Assembly (NCBI RefSeq): GCF_046250185.1
Contig: NZ_CP176469.1
DNA length: 64,000 nucleotides
DNA from: Litorimonas sp046250185
GTDB taxonomy: Bacteria; Pseudomonadota; Alphaproteobacteria; Caulobacterales; Maricaulaceae
Strand: one strand, 5' to 3'
Shown here: positions 1-7,503 of the stretch, piece after piece
Numbering within the stretch: the stretch's first letter is position 1
How the letters are laid out: each line of letters opens with the position of its first letter
Program-made: the position numbers and the translations under genes
Notes under the pieces: model-generated
The model's database searches: none
The model's input: only the letters and a program-made list of their open reading frames with translations
What the model was told of the DNA's origin: nothing

Positions 1-3
1 GAT

Positions 4-1194
4 ATGACAACGGCACCCATCACATCGCCTTACGGACACGGTACGTATTTTGCCGCACTAGATGGCTTTCGCGGCCTGCTGGCAGTGGTCGTGGCGATCT
101 ATCACACGATCTGGCTGTCGCATATCAATAGCAGTGCTTTCCTCAATAACGGCGCGATTATCATCGATGTTTTCTTCGCCTTTTCAGGCTTTTTGATGTT
201 CACGCTCTATGCGGGGAAGCTGACAGACGGGGCGTCGATAAAGCGGTTTTTGGTGAAGCGGTTTGCGCGGCTCTATCCGTTGCATCTTTTCATGCTGGCA
301 GTCTTTCTCGGCTTTGCGCTATTGCGGTTGTGGGCGCACCAAGCGGGGATTGCCTCGCATGAAGCTGGCGAAGTTTTGCCGTTTCAAGCAGGGGCCGATG
401 AGAGCTGGCGTAATCTTGTCGCGCACCTGACGATGACGCATGCGATGGGCGGCGCAGATGCGCTGACTTTTAATCCACCAAGTTGGACGATTGGAGCCGA
501 GTTTTATACCTATTTCCTCTTCGTTGGCTTCTTAGTGTTGACGGCGGGTCGGCGGTTTGGGCTAGGTGTTGCGGCTATCCTCGTACTGATTATCGCAGGG
601 ATTTACGCTTGGTTGGCAGCGATAAAGCCGAATATGGACATCACTTATGATTACGGGTTTTATCGCTGTATAGCAGGGTTTTTCATCGGAGTGCTGGCCG
701 CGCGTTTGTTTCGAAACGGGCCGAGCGCAACGATCCAAAAATACGCGACACCGCTTGAGATTGGACTGCTAACGGCCAGCGTTCTCTTCATCATCTATTG
801 TGAGGGGAAGCTGCAATTTTTGGCGGGACCATTCCTGTTTGGGTTTGTCTATCTATTTGCGCATGATGGTGGTCTGGTATCGCGATTTATGAGGGGTTGG
901 GTGTTTACGTATTTGGCGAAGATTTCTTATTCCGTTTACATGATCCACGTCATCATTGCGATCGCGTTTGCGATTGGGGCGGAGCAGGTATTAGGGCGAG
1001 CAATGCCGGACTGGAACGCGACGGGTTGGGGCGGGGATTTGCTGCTTTTGCCTTATCTCGCAGTCGTCATCGGCGCGTCGCATCTGACCTATCATCTCAT
1101 CGAATTGCCAGGCGGAAAGGCTGTACGGAAGCTATTTTCGGGTGTGACAAAACATAGCCCTAAGACGCCTCCGACCTTGAAAGGCGATGCGTAA
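4..1194 (+). CDS. Acyltransferase 3 family membrane protein (OafA/YrhL type)
   Basis: Integral membrane acyltransferase, 396 residues, of the family that O-acetylates or otherwise acylates surface polysaccharides or lipids using acyl-CoA. The family signature LDGFRGLLAVVVAIYH lies at residues 19-34, with the conserved Arg23 and His34, followed by a hydrophobic FFAFSGFLMF segment near residue 60. About ten membrane segments are visible. No SGNH domain is fused at the C terminus. The frame is open to the left edge, so the first ATG is only the first start inside the window. The acceptor substrate cannot be read from the sequence, and the neighbouring queF does not suggest one. Confidence 0.85.
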   Translation: MTTAPITSPYGHGTYFAALDGFRGLLAVVVAIYHTIWLSHINSSAFLNNGAIIIDVFFAFSGFLMFTLYAGKLTDGASIKRFLVKRFARLYPLHLFMLAVFLGFALLRLWAHQAGIASHEAGEVLPFQAGADESWRNLVAHLTMTHAMGGADALTFNPPSWTIGAEFYTYFLFVGFLVLTAGRRFGLGVAAILVLIIAGIYAWLAAIKPNMDITYDYGFYRCIAGFFIGVLAARLFRNGPSATIQKYATPLEIGLLTASVLFIIYCEGKLQFLAGPFLFGFVYLFAHDGGLVSRFMRGWVFTYLAKISYSVYMIHVIIAIAFAIGAEQVLGRAMPDWNATGWGGDLLLLPYLAVVIGASHLTYHLIELPGGKAVRKLFSGVTKHSPKTPPTLKGDA

Positions 1195-1228
1195 CGGGCT
1201 AACCGCTCCCAAACGCTAGGGAACTCGC

Positions 1229-1690
1229 ATGACACAAGATCGGTACAAAGACCTCGACCAACTGGGAACCATGAAAGGTTTGCCAAGCAGTCCTGATGAG
1301 GCAGAGCTAGAGCGCGTGAAAAATCCGTGTGCCGACGATTATATGATCCGCCTGGTTGCGCCTGAATTTACGAGCATTTGCCCAGTGACAGGCCAGCCCG
1401 ACTTTGCGCATCTGGTTGTCGATTATTGCCCGGATCAGTGGATTGTCGAGAGCAAAGCGTTCAAGCTATTTCTCGGCTCCTACCGCAATCACGGAGACTT
1501 TCACGAAGCCTGCACAACGGGGATTGCTCAGCGTTTGGTCAAAGAAATCTCGCCGAAATGGTTGCGGATTGGCGGTTATTGGTATCCGCGCGGGGGCATC
1601 CCGATTGACGTGTTTTATCAGTTCGGCGAAGCGCCCAAGGGGGTCTGGATTCCCGATCAAGGCGTCCCGCCCTATCGTGGGCGCGGTTAA
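1229..1690 (+). CDS. queF: NADPH-dependent 7-cyano-7-deazaguanine reductase (QueF, short type)
   Basis: Reduces the nitrile preQ0 to the amine preQ1, the last free-base step of queuosine biosynthesis. At 153 residues it is the unimodular, tunnel-fold type rather than the long E. coli form. The catalytic pair is visible as Cys51 in FTSICPVTGQPDF and Asp58. The NADPH-binding motif ESKAFKLF and the SYRNHG segment follow near residues 82-97. No other queuosine genes are nearby, so preQ0 synthesis must be encoded elsewhere. Start ATG 1229 lies 35 bases after the acyltransferase stop. Confidence 0.95.
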   Translation: MTQDRYKDLDQLGTMKGLPSSPDEAELERVKNPCADDYMIRLVAPEFTSICPVTGQPDFAHLVVDYCPDQWIVESKAFKLFLGSYRNHGDFHEACTTGIAQRLVKEISPKWLRIGGYWYPRGGIPIDVFYQFGEAPKGVWIPDQGVPPYRGRG

Positions 1691-1699
1691 GCGAAACGG

Positions 1700-3760
1700 C
1701 TAAAACGCCCCATTACGCAAATCCTGCTCTAACTGGTTCGGTGCTTGATTGCCGTTTAATCGCGCACGGTAGACCTGCATATTTTCCATGACACGCTGAA
1801 CATAATTACGCGTTTCAGAAAATGGAATCTTCTCGACCCAATCAACGGGATCAATCTCGCCGGTTCTTGGATCTCCGTAAGTCTTGATCCACTGACGCGC
1901 GCGGTGCGGGCCAGCGTTATAGCTGACGGCAGCGAGGATGTAGGAGCCGTCCCACATATCTAGTAAGTCATGCAAATGGTGTGCGCCGAGGTTTGCCGCA
2001 TAGTCACCGTCGGAGTTGAGCCGCGTTTTGCTATAGGGAATACGGTGCTTTCGCGCTGTCGCTTTGGCGGTCGCATTGATCATCTGCATCAGGCCATAAG
2101 CCTTGGCAGAACTGACCACATCGGTTGAGAACTCGCTCTCTTGGCGGGCAATGGCGTAGACGAAGGGCTTGTTGAATTTGGCGGGCAGGGCGTCAATCGC
2201 TGCAATCTGCGGATAGCCTGAATCAGTTAGCATGGTCTGGAAGCGCCCCGCCTGTTTCGCGGCGCGGATAGAGGGGCGCATATAGCCATAATCCTTGGCT
2301 AGCACTGCCAGCAGTGACAACTCGTCTTGACTGTCTAGGACATCGTCTAGGTGAAAGGCGAACTGGCTGAAATAGCGTTCTTCGCCTGCCTCGCCGAGCA
2401 GGTGCATGGCGCGGACGCGACGGTCCGCTTTGAACCGCAGCTTGGCATCCTCTGAGATTAATTCCAGTGGGAGGCTCATTTGTGAGAGGCGACCTGATTG
2501 GCGGGTGGCAGCGAGTTGCCCGTAATAGGTGTTCGTAAATTGACCTGCGGCAGCATAATGCGCACGGTCTTGACCACTGCCAAGCTTCTCGTGAGCGCGT
2601 CCCGACCAATAAGCAGCGCGAGAGAGGGAGACGGGTGTCGTGACGCCGCTTTGCAGCAACGCGAAATGCTCCGCCGCATCTTTAGGGCGGTTGAGCTTTT
2701 GAAGGGCCAACCAGCCTGCTAGAAACTCAGCTTCGGCAAATCCAACCCCGCGGCTCATCCCGTGACTGCGCGTCAGGTCATAAGCGTCTTGATAGAGGCC
2801 TTCTTCAATGGCCCAATAGGTCATGATCTTTTTTTCGCGCCAAATGCGTTCTTTGCCTTTGTCAGACTCTGGCGGTGTTTTGATCTCCAGATAAAGCGGG
2901 AGAGCGTATTCTTTTTTGATTTTCTTGCGCCGCCATTTTGCGCGTTCATAGAGAAAGCCTGCATCATTGGCGTATTTCGTCGGCAGCGCTTTAATCGCTG
3001 CATCAATACCAGAGGCGTTGCGTGCCAGCTTCATGCGCACATTCATCAAGGCCCGATCATCACGGCTCATATAAGGCAGCAGTGCTTGAGCCTTGGAGAA
3101 ATGAGCGCCCCCGAGCCAGATCAGGTGATCGGCGCGCGCGGCGTGGTCATCTTGGGAGAGCTTATCCTTAAATTGCTTGAAGACCTCCTGCTGACGCGAG
3201 CGGGTGAGGCGGCTATCGCGCCAAGCGGAACGCAGCCAGAGATCGCCGCTCTGGCGGTTGCCCATCGCGTAATGCGCCCGCGCCAACGCGACACGGCCCT
3301 CGCCAGAGACAGGCTCAAGCCCCTGAAACCAAGCGACTGTCTTTTGCGGCGATAGCGATTCTTCAAATAATCGCGCTTCGGCTTTTGCACGAATACCCGT
3401 CATGCGGGGGTAATCAGAGAGAACATGCGTGACATATTTCATCACGTCCATGGGCGGTAAGGGATCGCGGGCTGCGCGGAACCACAGCAGCACATCTTTG
3501 GCCGTTTGATCGGTCACGCGTTCGGTAGCGCGCTCAACATCGCGCCAATGTCCGCGATGCACTGCGCTAATCCCAGACCTGAAGTAACGCGCATCGGCGT
3601 CTGTCAGAAAGGCTGACATAGCTGGCGGTTCAGGTTTAATGCGCGGAACGGGAATGGCGGCGTAGGCGACGGACGCGGTGGACACTGATAAAATAGCCGC
3701 CAACGGTAATGTGAAAAGTGCGCGCTTAATAGCGCCTTTAAGTCCCACATTTGCAGCCAT
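1700..3760 (-). CDS. slt: Soluble lytic murein transglycosylase (Slt/MltE-type SLT domain)
   Basis: Periplasmic enzyme cleaving the MurNAc-GlcNAc bond of peptidoglycan to give 1,6-anhydro muropeptides; 686 residues from the chosen start. A signal peptide (AAILSVSTASVAYA) follows the ATG at 3760. This start is preferred to an upstream in-frame ATG at 3811 because that would put 17 extra residues before the signal peptide, and GGGA stands 8 bases upstream of 3760. A long alpha-superhelical region rich in hydrophobic repeats fills the first 500 residues. The C-terminal SLT domain carries AIARQESEF (catalytic Glu), AYGLMQM and AVSYNAGP. It is divergent from dapA; the 128 bases between 3761 and 3888 hold both promoters. 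Confidence 0.93.
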   Translation of the reverse strand: MAANVGLKGAIKRALFTLPLAAILSVSTASVAYAAIPVPRIKPEPPAMSAFLTDADARYFRSGISAVHRGHWRDVERATERVTDQTAKDVLLWFRAARDPLPPMDVMKYVTHVLSDYPRMTGIRAKAEARLFEESLSPQKTVAWFQGLEPVSGEGRVALARAHYAMGNRQSGDLWLRSAWRDSRLTRSRQQEVFKQFKDKLSQDDHAARADHLIWLGGAHFSKAQALLPYMSRDDRALMNVRMKLARNASGIDAAIKALPTKYANDAGFLYERAKWRRKKIKKEYALPLYLEIKTPPESDKGKERIWREKKIMTYWAIEEGLYQDAYDLTRSHGMSRGVGFAEAEFLAGWLALQKLNRPKDAAEHFALLQSGVTTPVSLSRAAYWSGRAHEKLGSGQDRAHYAAAGQFTNTYYGQLAATRQSGRLSQMSLPLELISEDAKLRFKADRRVRAMHLLGEAGEERYFSQFAFHLDDVLDSQDELSLLAVLAKDYGYMRPSIRAAKQAGRFQTMLTDSGYPQIAAIDALPAKFNKPFVYAIARQESEFSTDVVSSAKAYGLMQMINATAKATARKHRIPYSKTRLNSDGDYAANLGAHHLHDLLDMWDGSYILAAVSYNAGPHRARQWIKTYGDPRTGEIDPVDWVEKIPFSETRNYVQRVMENMQVYRARLNGNQAPNQLEQDLRNGAF

Positions 3761-3888
3761 GTAAAAGTCCCAATCTATTACTAAGAAGCGATACTTGCGT
3801 TGATTGCTCAAAGAAAGCTATGACGCGAGTCATTCATACCGTATTACGCAGCGAGCGTATTCTTACAACTGCTACATGAAAGACTAAA

Positions 3889-4764
3889 ATGGTAAAAGGA
3901 GCGATAACAGCTTTAGTGACACCCTTCAAAAATGGAGGCGTTGACGAAAAAGCGTTCCAAGATCACGTCGAATGGCAGATCGCGAACGGCATCCACGGCG
4001 TGGTCCCATGCGGCACAACGGGATCTTCGCCGACATTGTCTGACGCGGAGCATAAGCGCGTGATTGCTTTGTGTGTCGAAGCGGCCGCGGGACGTGTGCC
4101 TGTCGTGGCAGGGGCGGGATCAAACGAGACTAGCGTCTCTATCCGCTATGCCCAACATGCCAAGGATATGGGTGCAGATGTCGCGATGGTCGTGACGCCC
4201 TATTATAACAAGCCCAACCAAGAAGGCATCTTCCAGCACTTCAAAGCCATAGCAGACGCCGTTGATATTCCCATTATCGTCTACAATGTGCCGTCGCGCA
4301 GCGTTGTTGACATTACAAATGACACCATGGGGCGGCTGTCAAAGCTGCCGACTGTGATTGGCTGCAAGGACGCAACAGGTGATATTTCACGCGTCGTAGG
4401 TATTCGCGATCGCTGCGGTGAGGATTTCATCCAGCTCTCTGGCGATGACCCGACCTCGCTTGGCCATTCCGCGCATGGCGGTCATGGGGCAATTTCTGTT
4501 GGCTCTAATATCGCCCCTGCGCAATATGCTGCGTTCCACAACGCAATGATGGCAGGGGATTACGCCGCAGCGCGGGAATGGAACAGCAAGCTGGACCGCC
4601 TGCACAAAGACGTCTTCCTCGATCCAAGCCCAGGCCCGACGAAATATGGTCTGTCAGCACTGGGGCGTATGCAGCCCGATGTGCGCCTGCCGATCACCTT
4701 GCCGAGCAAAGATACGGAAGAGGCTGTTAAATCCGCCATGCGCCGCGCTGGTATTGACGTCTAA
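3889..4764 (+). CDS. dapA: 4-hydroxy-tetrahydrodipicolinate synthase
   Basis: Condenses pyruvate with aspartate semialdehyde, the committed step towards diaminopimelate and lysine. At 291 residues it is the usual DapA length. The Schiff-base Lys160 is in GCKDATGD, Tyr132 in VYNVPSR, and the Thr43-Thr44 pair in CGTTG; these correspond to E. coli Lys161, Tyr133 and Thr44-45. It is followed after 18 bases by smpB, probably on the same transcript. The lytic transglycosylase on the other strand also concerns the cell wall, but this may be coincidence. Confidence 0.96.
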   Translation: MVKGAITALVTPFKNGGVDEKAFQDHVEWQIANGIHGVVPCGTTGSSPTLSDAEHKRVIALCVEAAAGRVPVVAGAGSNETSVSIRYAQHAKDMGADVAMVVTPYYNKPNQEGIFQHFKAIADAVDIPIIVYNVPSRSVVDITNDTMGRLSKLPTVIGCKDATGDISRVVGIRDRCGEDFIQLSGDDPTSLGHSAHGGHGAISVGSNIAPAQYAAFHNAMMAGDYAAAREWNSKLDRLHKDVFLDPSPGPTKYGLSALGRMQPDVRLPITLPSKDTEEAVKSAMRRAGIDV

Positions 4765-4782
4765 AGTCCCTATATATCCCAC

Positions 4783-5262
4783 ATGGCCCCACGCAAAAAA
4801 GCTGATCCGAATAATAAGACGATCGCGGAAAACCGCCGCGCGCGCTTTGACTACGCCGTCGAAGATACGTTCGAGGCTGGCATCGCACTTGTTGGGACAG
4901 AGGTGAAAGCGTTGCGAGAAGGGCGGGCTAATATCGCGGAGAGCTATGTCGCGATAGAAGGCACTGACGCAACGCTCGTCAATGCCAATATCCCGATCTA
5001 TGCCCCCGCCAGCCAGTTTAACCACCTGCCAACTCGCCCGCGTCGATTGTTATTAAAACGCAAAGAACTCAACCGTTTAATGGCAGAAGTTAATCGCAAA
5101 GGGCGTACAGTTGTGCCGCTAAAAATGTATTTCAATGATCGCGGCGTAGCGAAAATCTTGATCGGCCTCGCCACAGGTAAAGATCAGCGGGATAAGCGCG
5201 ATACGGTCAAGAAACGCGATTGGGACAAGCAGAAAGCCCGCATCATGCGCGAGCGTGGCTAA
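4783..5262 (+). CDS. smpB: SsrA-binding protein SmpB
   Basis: Binds tmRNA and carries it to stalled ribosomes in trans-translation. The 159-residue protein has the family blocks NRRARFDYAVEDTFEAGI and GTEVKALREGRANI near the start, PLKMYFNDRGVAKILIGLATGKD in the middle, and the basic tail KRDTVKKRDWDKQKARIMRERG that enters the mRNA channel. The stop TAA shares the four bases CTAA with the stop of the convergent UDG gene. tmRNA (ssrA) was not seen in this window. Confidence 0.96.
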   Translation: MAPRKKADPNNKTIAENRRARFDYAVEDTFEAGIALVGTEVKALREGRANIAESYVAIEGTDATLVNANIPIYAPASQFNHLPTRPRRLLLKRKELNRLMAEVNRKGRTVVPLKMYFNDRGVAKILIGLATGKDQRDKRDTVKKRDWDKQKARIMRERG

Positions 5263-5900
5263 TTTCCGATCATCTTTCGCACGTCGGCGAATACATCAAA
5301 GAACATCTTCTCCGTCAGGCGCTTTGTGTTCGTATTATAGCGCGAGCAGTGATAGCTGCTGATCAACACACGTCCGTCAGGCAAATGATATTTCGCATGA
5401 TGCCCGAATGGGTAATCACTGAGCTTTAGGCCCAAACCGCGCACTGTGCTGTCATGGCTGACCTTACCGAGGCAGAGGTAGACTTTCACGCTTTGGAGCG
5501 TTTTCATCTGATCTTTTAGATAGTTACGACAAGTTCGTATCTCTAGCCCGACAGGCTTATTCTGCGGCGGGACACAGCGCACAGCATTGGTGATCATGGC
5601 ATCGAACAGAACTAACCCGTCATCAGCATGCTTTTTATAGCGGTCATTCGAGAAGCCGTATTTTGCAATCGCCGCATAGAGGAGGTCGCCCGCCCAATCG
5701 CCCGTAAAGGGACGCCCCGTTTGATTCGCGCCGTGCAGTCCTGGGGCAAGGCCGATGATCAACAGGCGCGGCTCTGGATCGCCAAAGCTCGGCACGGGGC
5801 CGTTAAAGTAATCAGGAAACTCACGTTTCTTTTCTTCAATGAAATTCCGCAAGCGAGGACATTTAGAACAGCCATATGGCGCATCAAAAGCATAGGTCAT
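5259..5900 (-). CDS. Uracil-DNA glycosylase, family 5-like (UDGb)
   Basis: Base-excision repair glycosylase of the uracil-DNA glycosylase superfamily, 213 residues. The Fe-S type is supported by four cysteines in family spacing: Cys11 and Cys14 in YGCSKCPRL, Cys109 in NAVRCVPPQNKP and Cys124 in RTCRNYL. The active-site block GLAPGLHGANQTGRPF (residues 50-65) and the late HCSRYNTNT motif (184-192) match family 5 better than family 4, since the catalytic acid seen in family 4 motif A is absent. It starts inside the stop of the NYN gene (ATGA overlap), so the two are translationally coupled. Its substrate range (uracil, hypoxanthine or others) is not visible. Confidence 0.85.
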   Translation of the reverse strand: MTYAFDAPYGCSKCPRLRNFIEEKKREFPDYFNGPVPSFGDPEPRLLIIGLAPGLHGANQTGRPFTGDWAGDLLYAAIAKYGFSNDRYKKHADDGLVLFDAMITNAVRCVPPQNKPVGLEIRTCRNYLKDQMKTLQSVKVYLCLGKVSHDSTVRGLGLKLSDYPFGHHAKYHLPDGRVLISSYHCSRYNTNTKRLTEKMFFDVFADVRKMIGN

Positions 5901-6457
5901 TCATCGTCCTCATAAGATTCGTATTCGCGTTTGGGCCGTCCGATCAACTTGCCCATATCGGACAGCTCGATCACCGCATTGGCTTGGCGACGTAATTCAT
6001 CGCCCAGCATAGAAGGGCGGGAGGTCATGGTGGAAATGACCGTGACCCGCACGCCTTGCTTCTGCACAGCGGCGACGACGGCTTGGAAATCACTATCGCC
6101 AGAAAAGAGCAGCATATGATCGACATGCGGCGCGAGGTCGATCATATCGACCGCGATCTCCATGTCCATATTGCCTTTAATGCGGTTGCGCCCATCACGG
6201 TCTGTGTAAGTCTTCGCTGGCTTGGTGACCACATGATAGCCATTGTAATCCAGAAAATCCATGAGCGGTCGAATAGGTGAATAGTCGTCATTTTCTAGCA
6301 AAGCCGTATAGTATTTCGCCGTAATCAATCGACCTTTTTCTTGAAATAGTTTGAGCAACTTATTGTAATCAATATCATAATCCAGCGTTTTGGCGGTGGA
6401 ATAGAGATTGGCACCATCAATAAATATCGCTAGGCGTTCATCAGGGTAAAAGGCCAT
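5897..6457 (-). CDS. NYN-domain protein (LabA/DUF88 family, predicted ribonuclease)
   Basis: A 186-residue PIN-like NYN domain protein. The metal-binding acidic residues expected of the fold are visible: FIDGANLY near residue 12 (Asp14, Asn17), NMDMEIAVDMI around residue 97-107, and FSGDSDF near residue 118 (Asp121, Asp123). The family is predicted to cut RNA, but most bacterial members are uncharacterised. The open frame extends upstream to 6589; ATG 6457 is chosen because homology begins at MAFYPDERLAIFIDGAN and the extra residues would run into folK on the other strand. It ends in an acidic tail YESYEDDE and is coupled to the UDG gene. Confidence 0.85.
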   Translation of the reverse strand: MAFYPDERLAIFIDGANLYSTAKTLDYDIDYNKLLKLFQEKGRLITAKYYTALLENDDYSPIRPLMDFLDYNGYHVVTKPAKTYTDRDGRNRIKGNMDMEIAVDMIDLAPHVDHMLLFSGDSDFQAVVAAVQKQGVRVTVISTMTSRPSMLGDELRRQANAVIELSDMGKLIGRPKREYESYEDDE

Positions 6458-6469
6458 AATAGGGCTCGA

Positions 6470-6994
6470 ATGGAATATAGACAAAATATGAAACCTACCT
6501 TTATCGCCTTCGGGGCCAACCTGTCCAATCCCAAAGATAATTTCCTGCGCGCGCGAGATATGTTGCGGGCGGAGGGTATGACGTTTCAAGCTTTTTCAGG
6601 GCTGTGGCAGTCGCCCGCTTGGCCAGCTGGGAGCGGCGCGCCAGACTATATCAACGCTGTGGCTTTGGTGGAATATGACGGAGAGCCAACAGAGTTGATG
6701 AGCCTCTTGCTGCGGATAGAGACGCAGTTAGGGCGGGTGCGGAGTGAGCGCAATGCACCGCGCACGCTGGATCTGGACTTGCTGGTATGGGGTGACCTGA
6801 TCCTCAAGTCGGATCACCTCACACTGCCCCATCCGCGCATGTTGGACCGCCCTTTCGTCTTGCTGCCCATCCTCGACATTGCGCCTGACTGGCAAGACGC
6901 GGAGCATAAGCTGACGCCGATTGAGCATTTGGCAAAAATCCCAATGGCGGATGTGCTGGCATTGCACCGCGTGACGTCGCCGCTCGCCCTATAA
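6470..6994 (+). CDS. folK: 2-amino-4-hydroxy-6-hydroxymethyldihydropteridine diphosphokinase
   Basis: Transfers pyrophosphate from ATP to the pterin in folate biosynthesis. The HPPK signature RNAPRTLDLDLLVWGD and LPHPRMLDRPFVLLPIL are both present, and the N terminus FIAFGANLSNP is typical. Two ATGs compete: 6470 has AGGG five bases upstream, while 6488 (giving MKPTFIAFGAN) better fits the usual protein start. 6470 is used on the ribosome-binding evidence. Only 12 bases separate it from the divergent NYN gene, so their promoters must overlap the coding ends. Confidence 0.93.
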   Translation: MEYRQNMKPTFIAFGANLSNPKDNFLRARDMLRAEGMTFQAFSGLWQSPAWPAGSGAPDYINAVALVEYDGEPTELMSLLLRIETQLGRVRSERNAPRTLDLDLLVWGDLILKSDHLTLPHPRMLDRPFVLLPILDIAPDWQDAEHKLTPIEHLAKIPMADVLALHRVTSPLAL

Positions 6995-7011
6995 AGCCTG
7001 CCAAAACACTG

Positions 7012-7040
7012 TTGCACGCGGGGACAATTCGTCTTATACG
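7012..7040 (+). promoter_or_regulatory. Candidate sigma-70 promoter for rpoZ
   Basis: TTGCAC (7012-7017) and TATACG (7035-7040) are 17 bases apart, placing transcription start about 30 bases before the rpoZ ATG. The match to consensus is partial, but the same TTGC-type -35 with 16-17 base spacing recurs before three tRNA and protein genes in the window. Confidence 0.4.
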
Positions 7041-7078
7041 CGCCGCAGATATTCCTAAAATACTGAGTGGAGAGCCCT

Positions 7079-7453
7079 ATGGCCCGCGTTACTGTTGAAG
7101 ATTGCGTCGAAAAAGTCCCTAATCGGTTCGACCTCGTTCTATTGGCATCACACCGTTCGCGCAATATCGCTGCGGGTTCAGCCCTGACGATTGACCGCGA
7201 TAATGACAAAACACCCGTTGTCGCTCTGCGGGAACTCGCAGAAGAAACTCTCGATATGGACGAATTGCGCGAGAGCCTTGTCGTCGGTCTGCAGCGCGTG
7301 ATCTTTGATGATGACATGCCAGACGAGAATGAAGAGCAAGAGCCGGTTCTGGCCCTTGAACACGGCGAGGCCAAGCAAGCCGAGATGAGCGAAGCGGACG
7401 TTCTGCGCGCCCTCCAAGGTGACCGCGACAATGATAGCTCCAGCCGCTTCTAA
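7079..7453 (+). CDS. rpoZ: RNA polymerase omega subunit
   Basis: Small subunit that assists folding and assembly of beta-prime; 124 residues. The family N terminus MARVTVEDC, then NRFDLVLLASHRSRNI and the KTPVVALRELAEETL helix, are clear. The long acidic C-terminal tail (DENEEQEP onward) is common in alphaproteobacteria. ATG 7079 is preferred to an in-frame GTG at 7067 because GGAGA lies 6 bases upstream and the family start is MARVT. It sits directly before rsh, the common alphaproteobacterial order, but a terminator separates the two. Confidence 0.95.
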   Translation: MARVTVEDCVEKVPNRFDLVLLASHRSRNIAAGSALTIDRDNDKTPVVALRELAEETLDMDELRESLVVGLQRVIFDDDMPDENEEQEPVLALEHGEAKQAEMSEADVLRALQGDRDNDSSSRF

Positions 7454-7471
7454 GCACTGACTGAGAATTTG

Positions 7472-7503
7472 AAAAAAGCCGTTCGCTTAGAGCGGCTTTT
7501 TTT
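7472..7503 (+). terminator. Rho-independent terminator after rpoZ
   Basis: A seven-pair stem (GCCGTTC with GAGCGGC, one G-U pair) around the loop GCTTA, flanked by six A and seven T, so it extends to about 13 pairs. The T tract ends at the base before the first possible rsh ATG. Confidence 0.85.

Noticed and set aside
897..1157. Small plus-strand frame within the acyltransferase gene
   Set aside because: Out-of-frame shadow of an intact gene, no start signal.
2762..3355. Open frame of 197 codons on the plus strand inside the lytic transglycosylase gene
   Set aside because: It is antisense to the strongly supported transglycosylase and shows no family motif; a mirror frame of GC-rich coding.
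6814..7431. Ser/Arg-rich 205-codon frame on the minus strand across folK and rpoZ
   Set aside because: Overlaps two good genes antisense; composition is that of a shadow frame.
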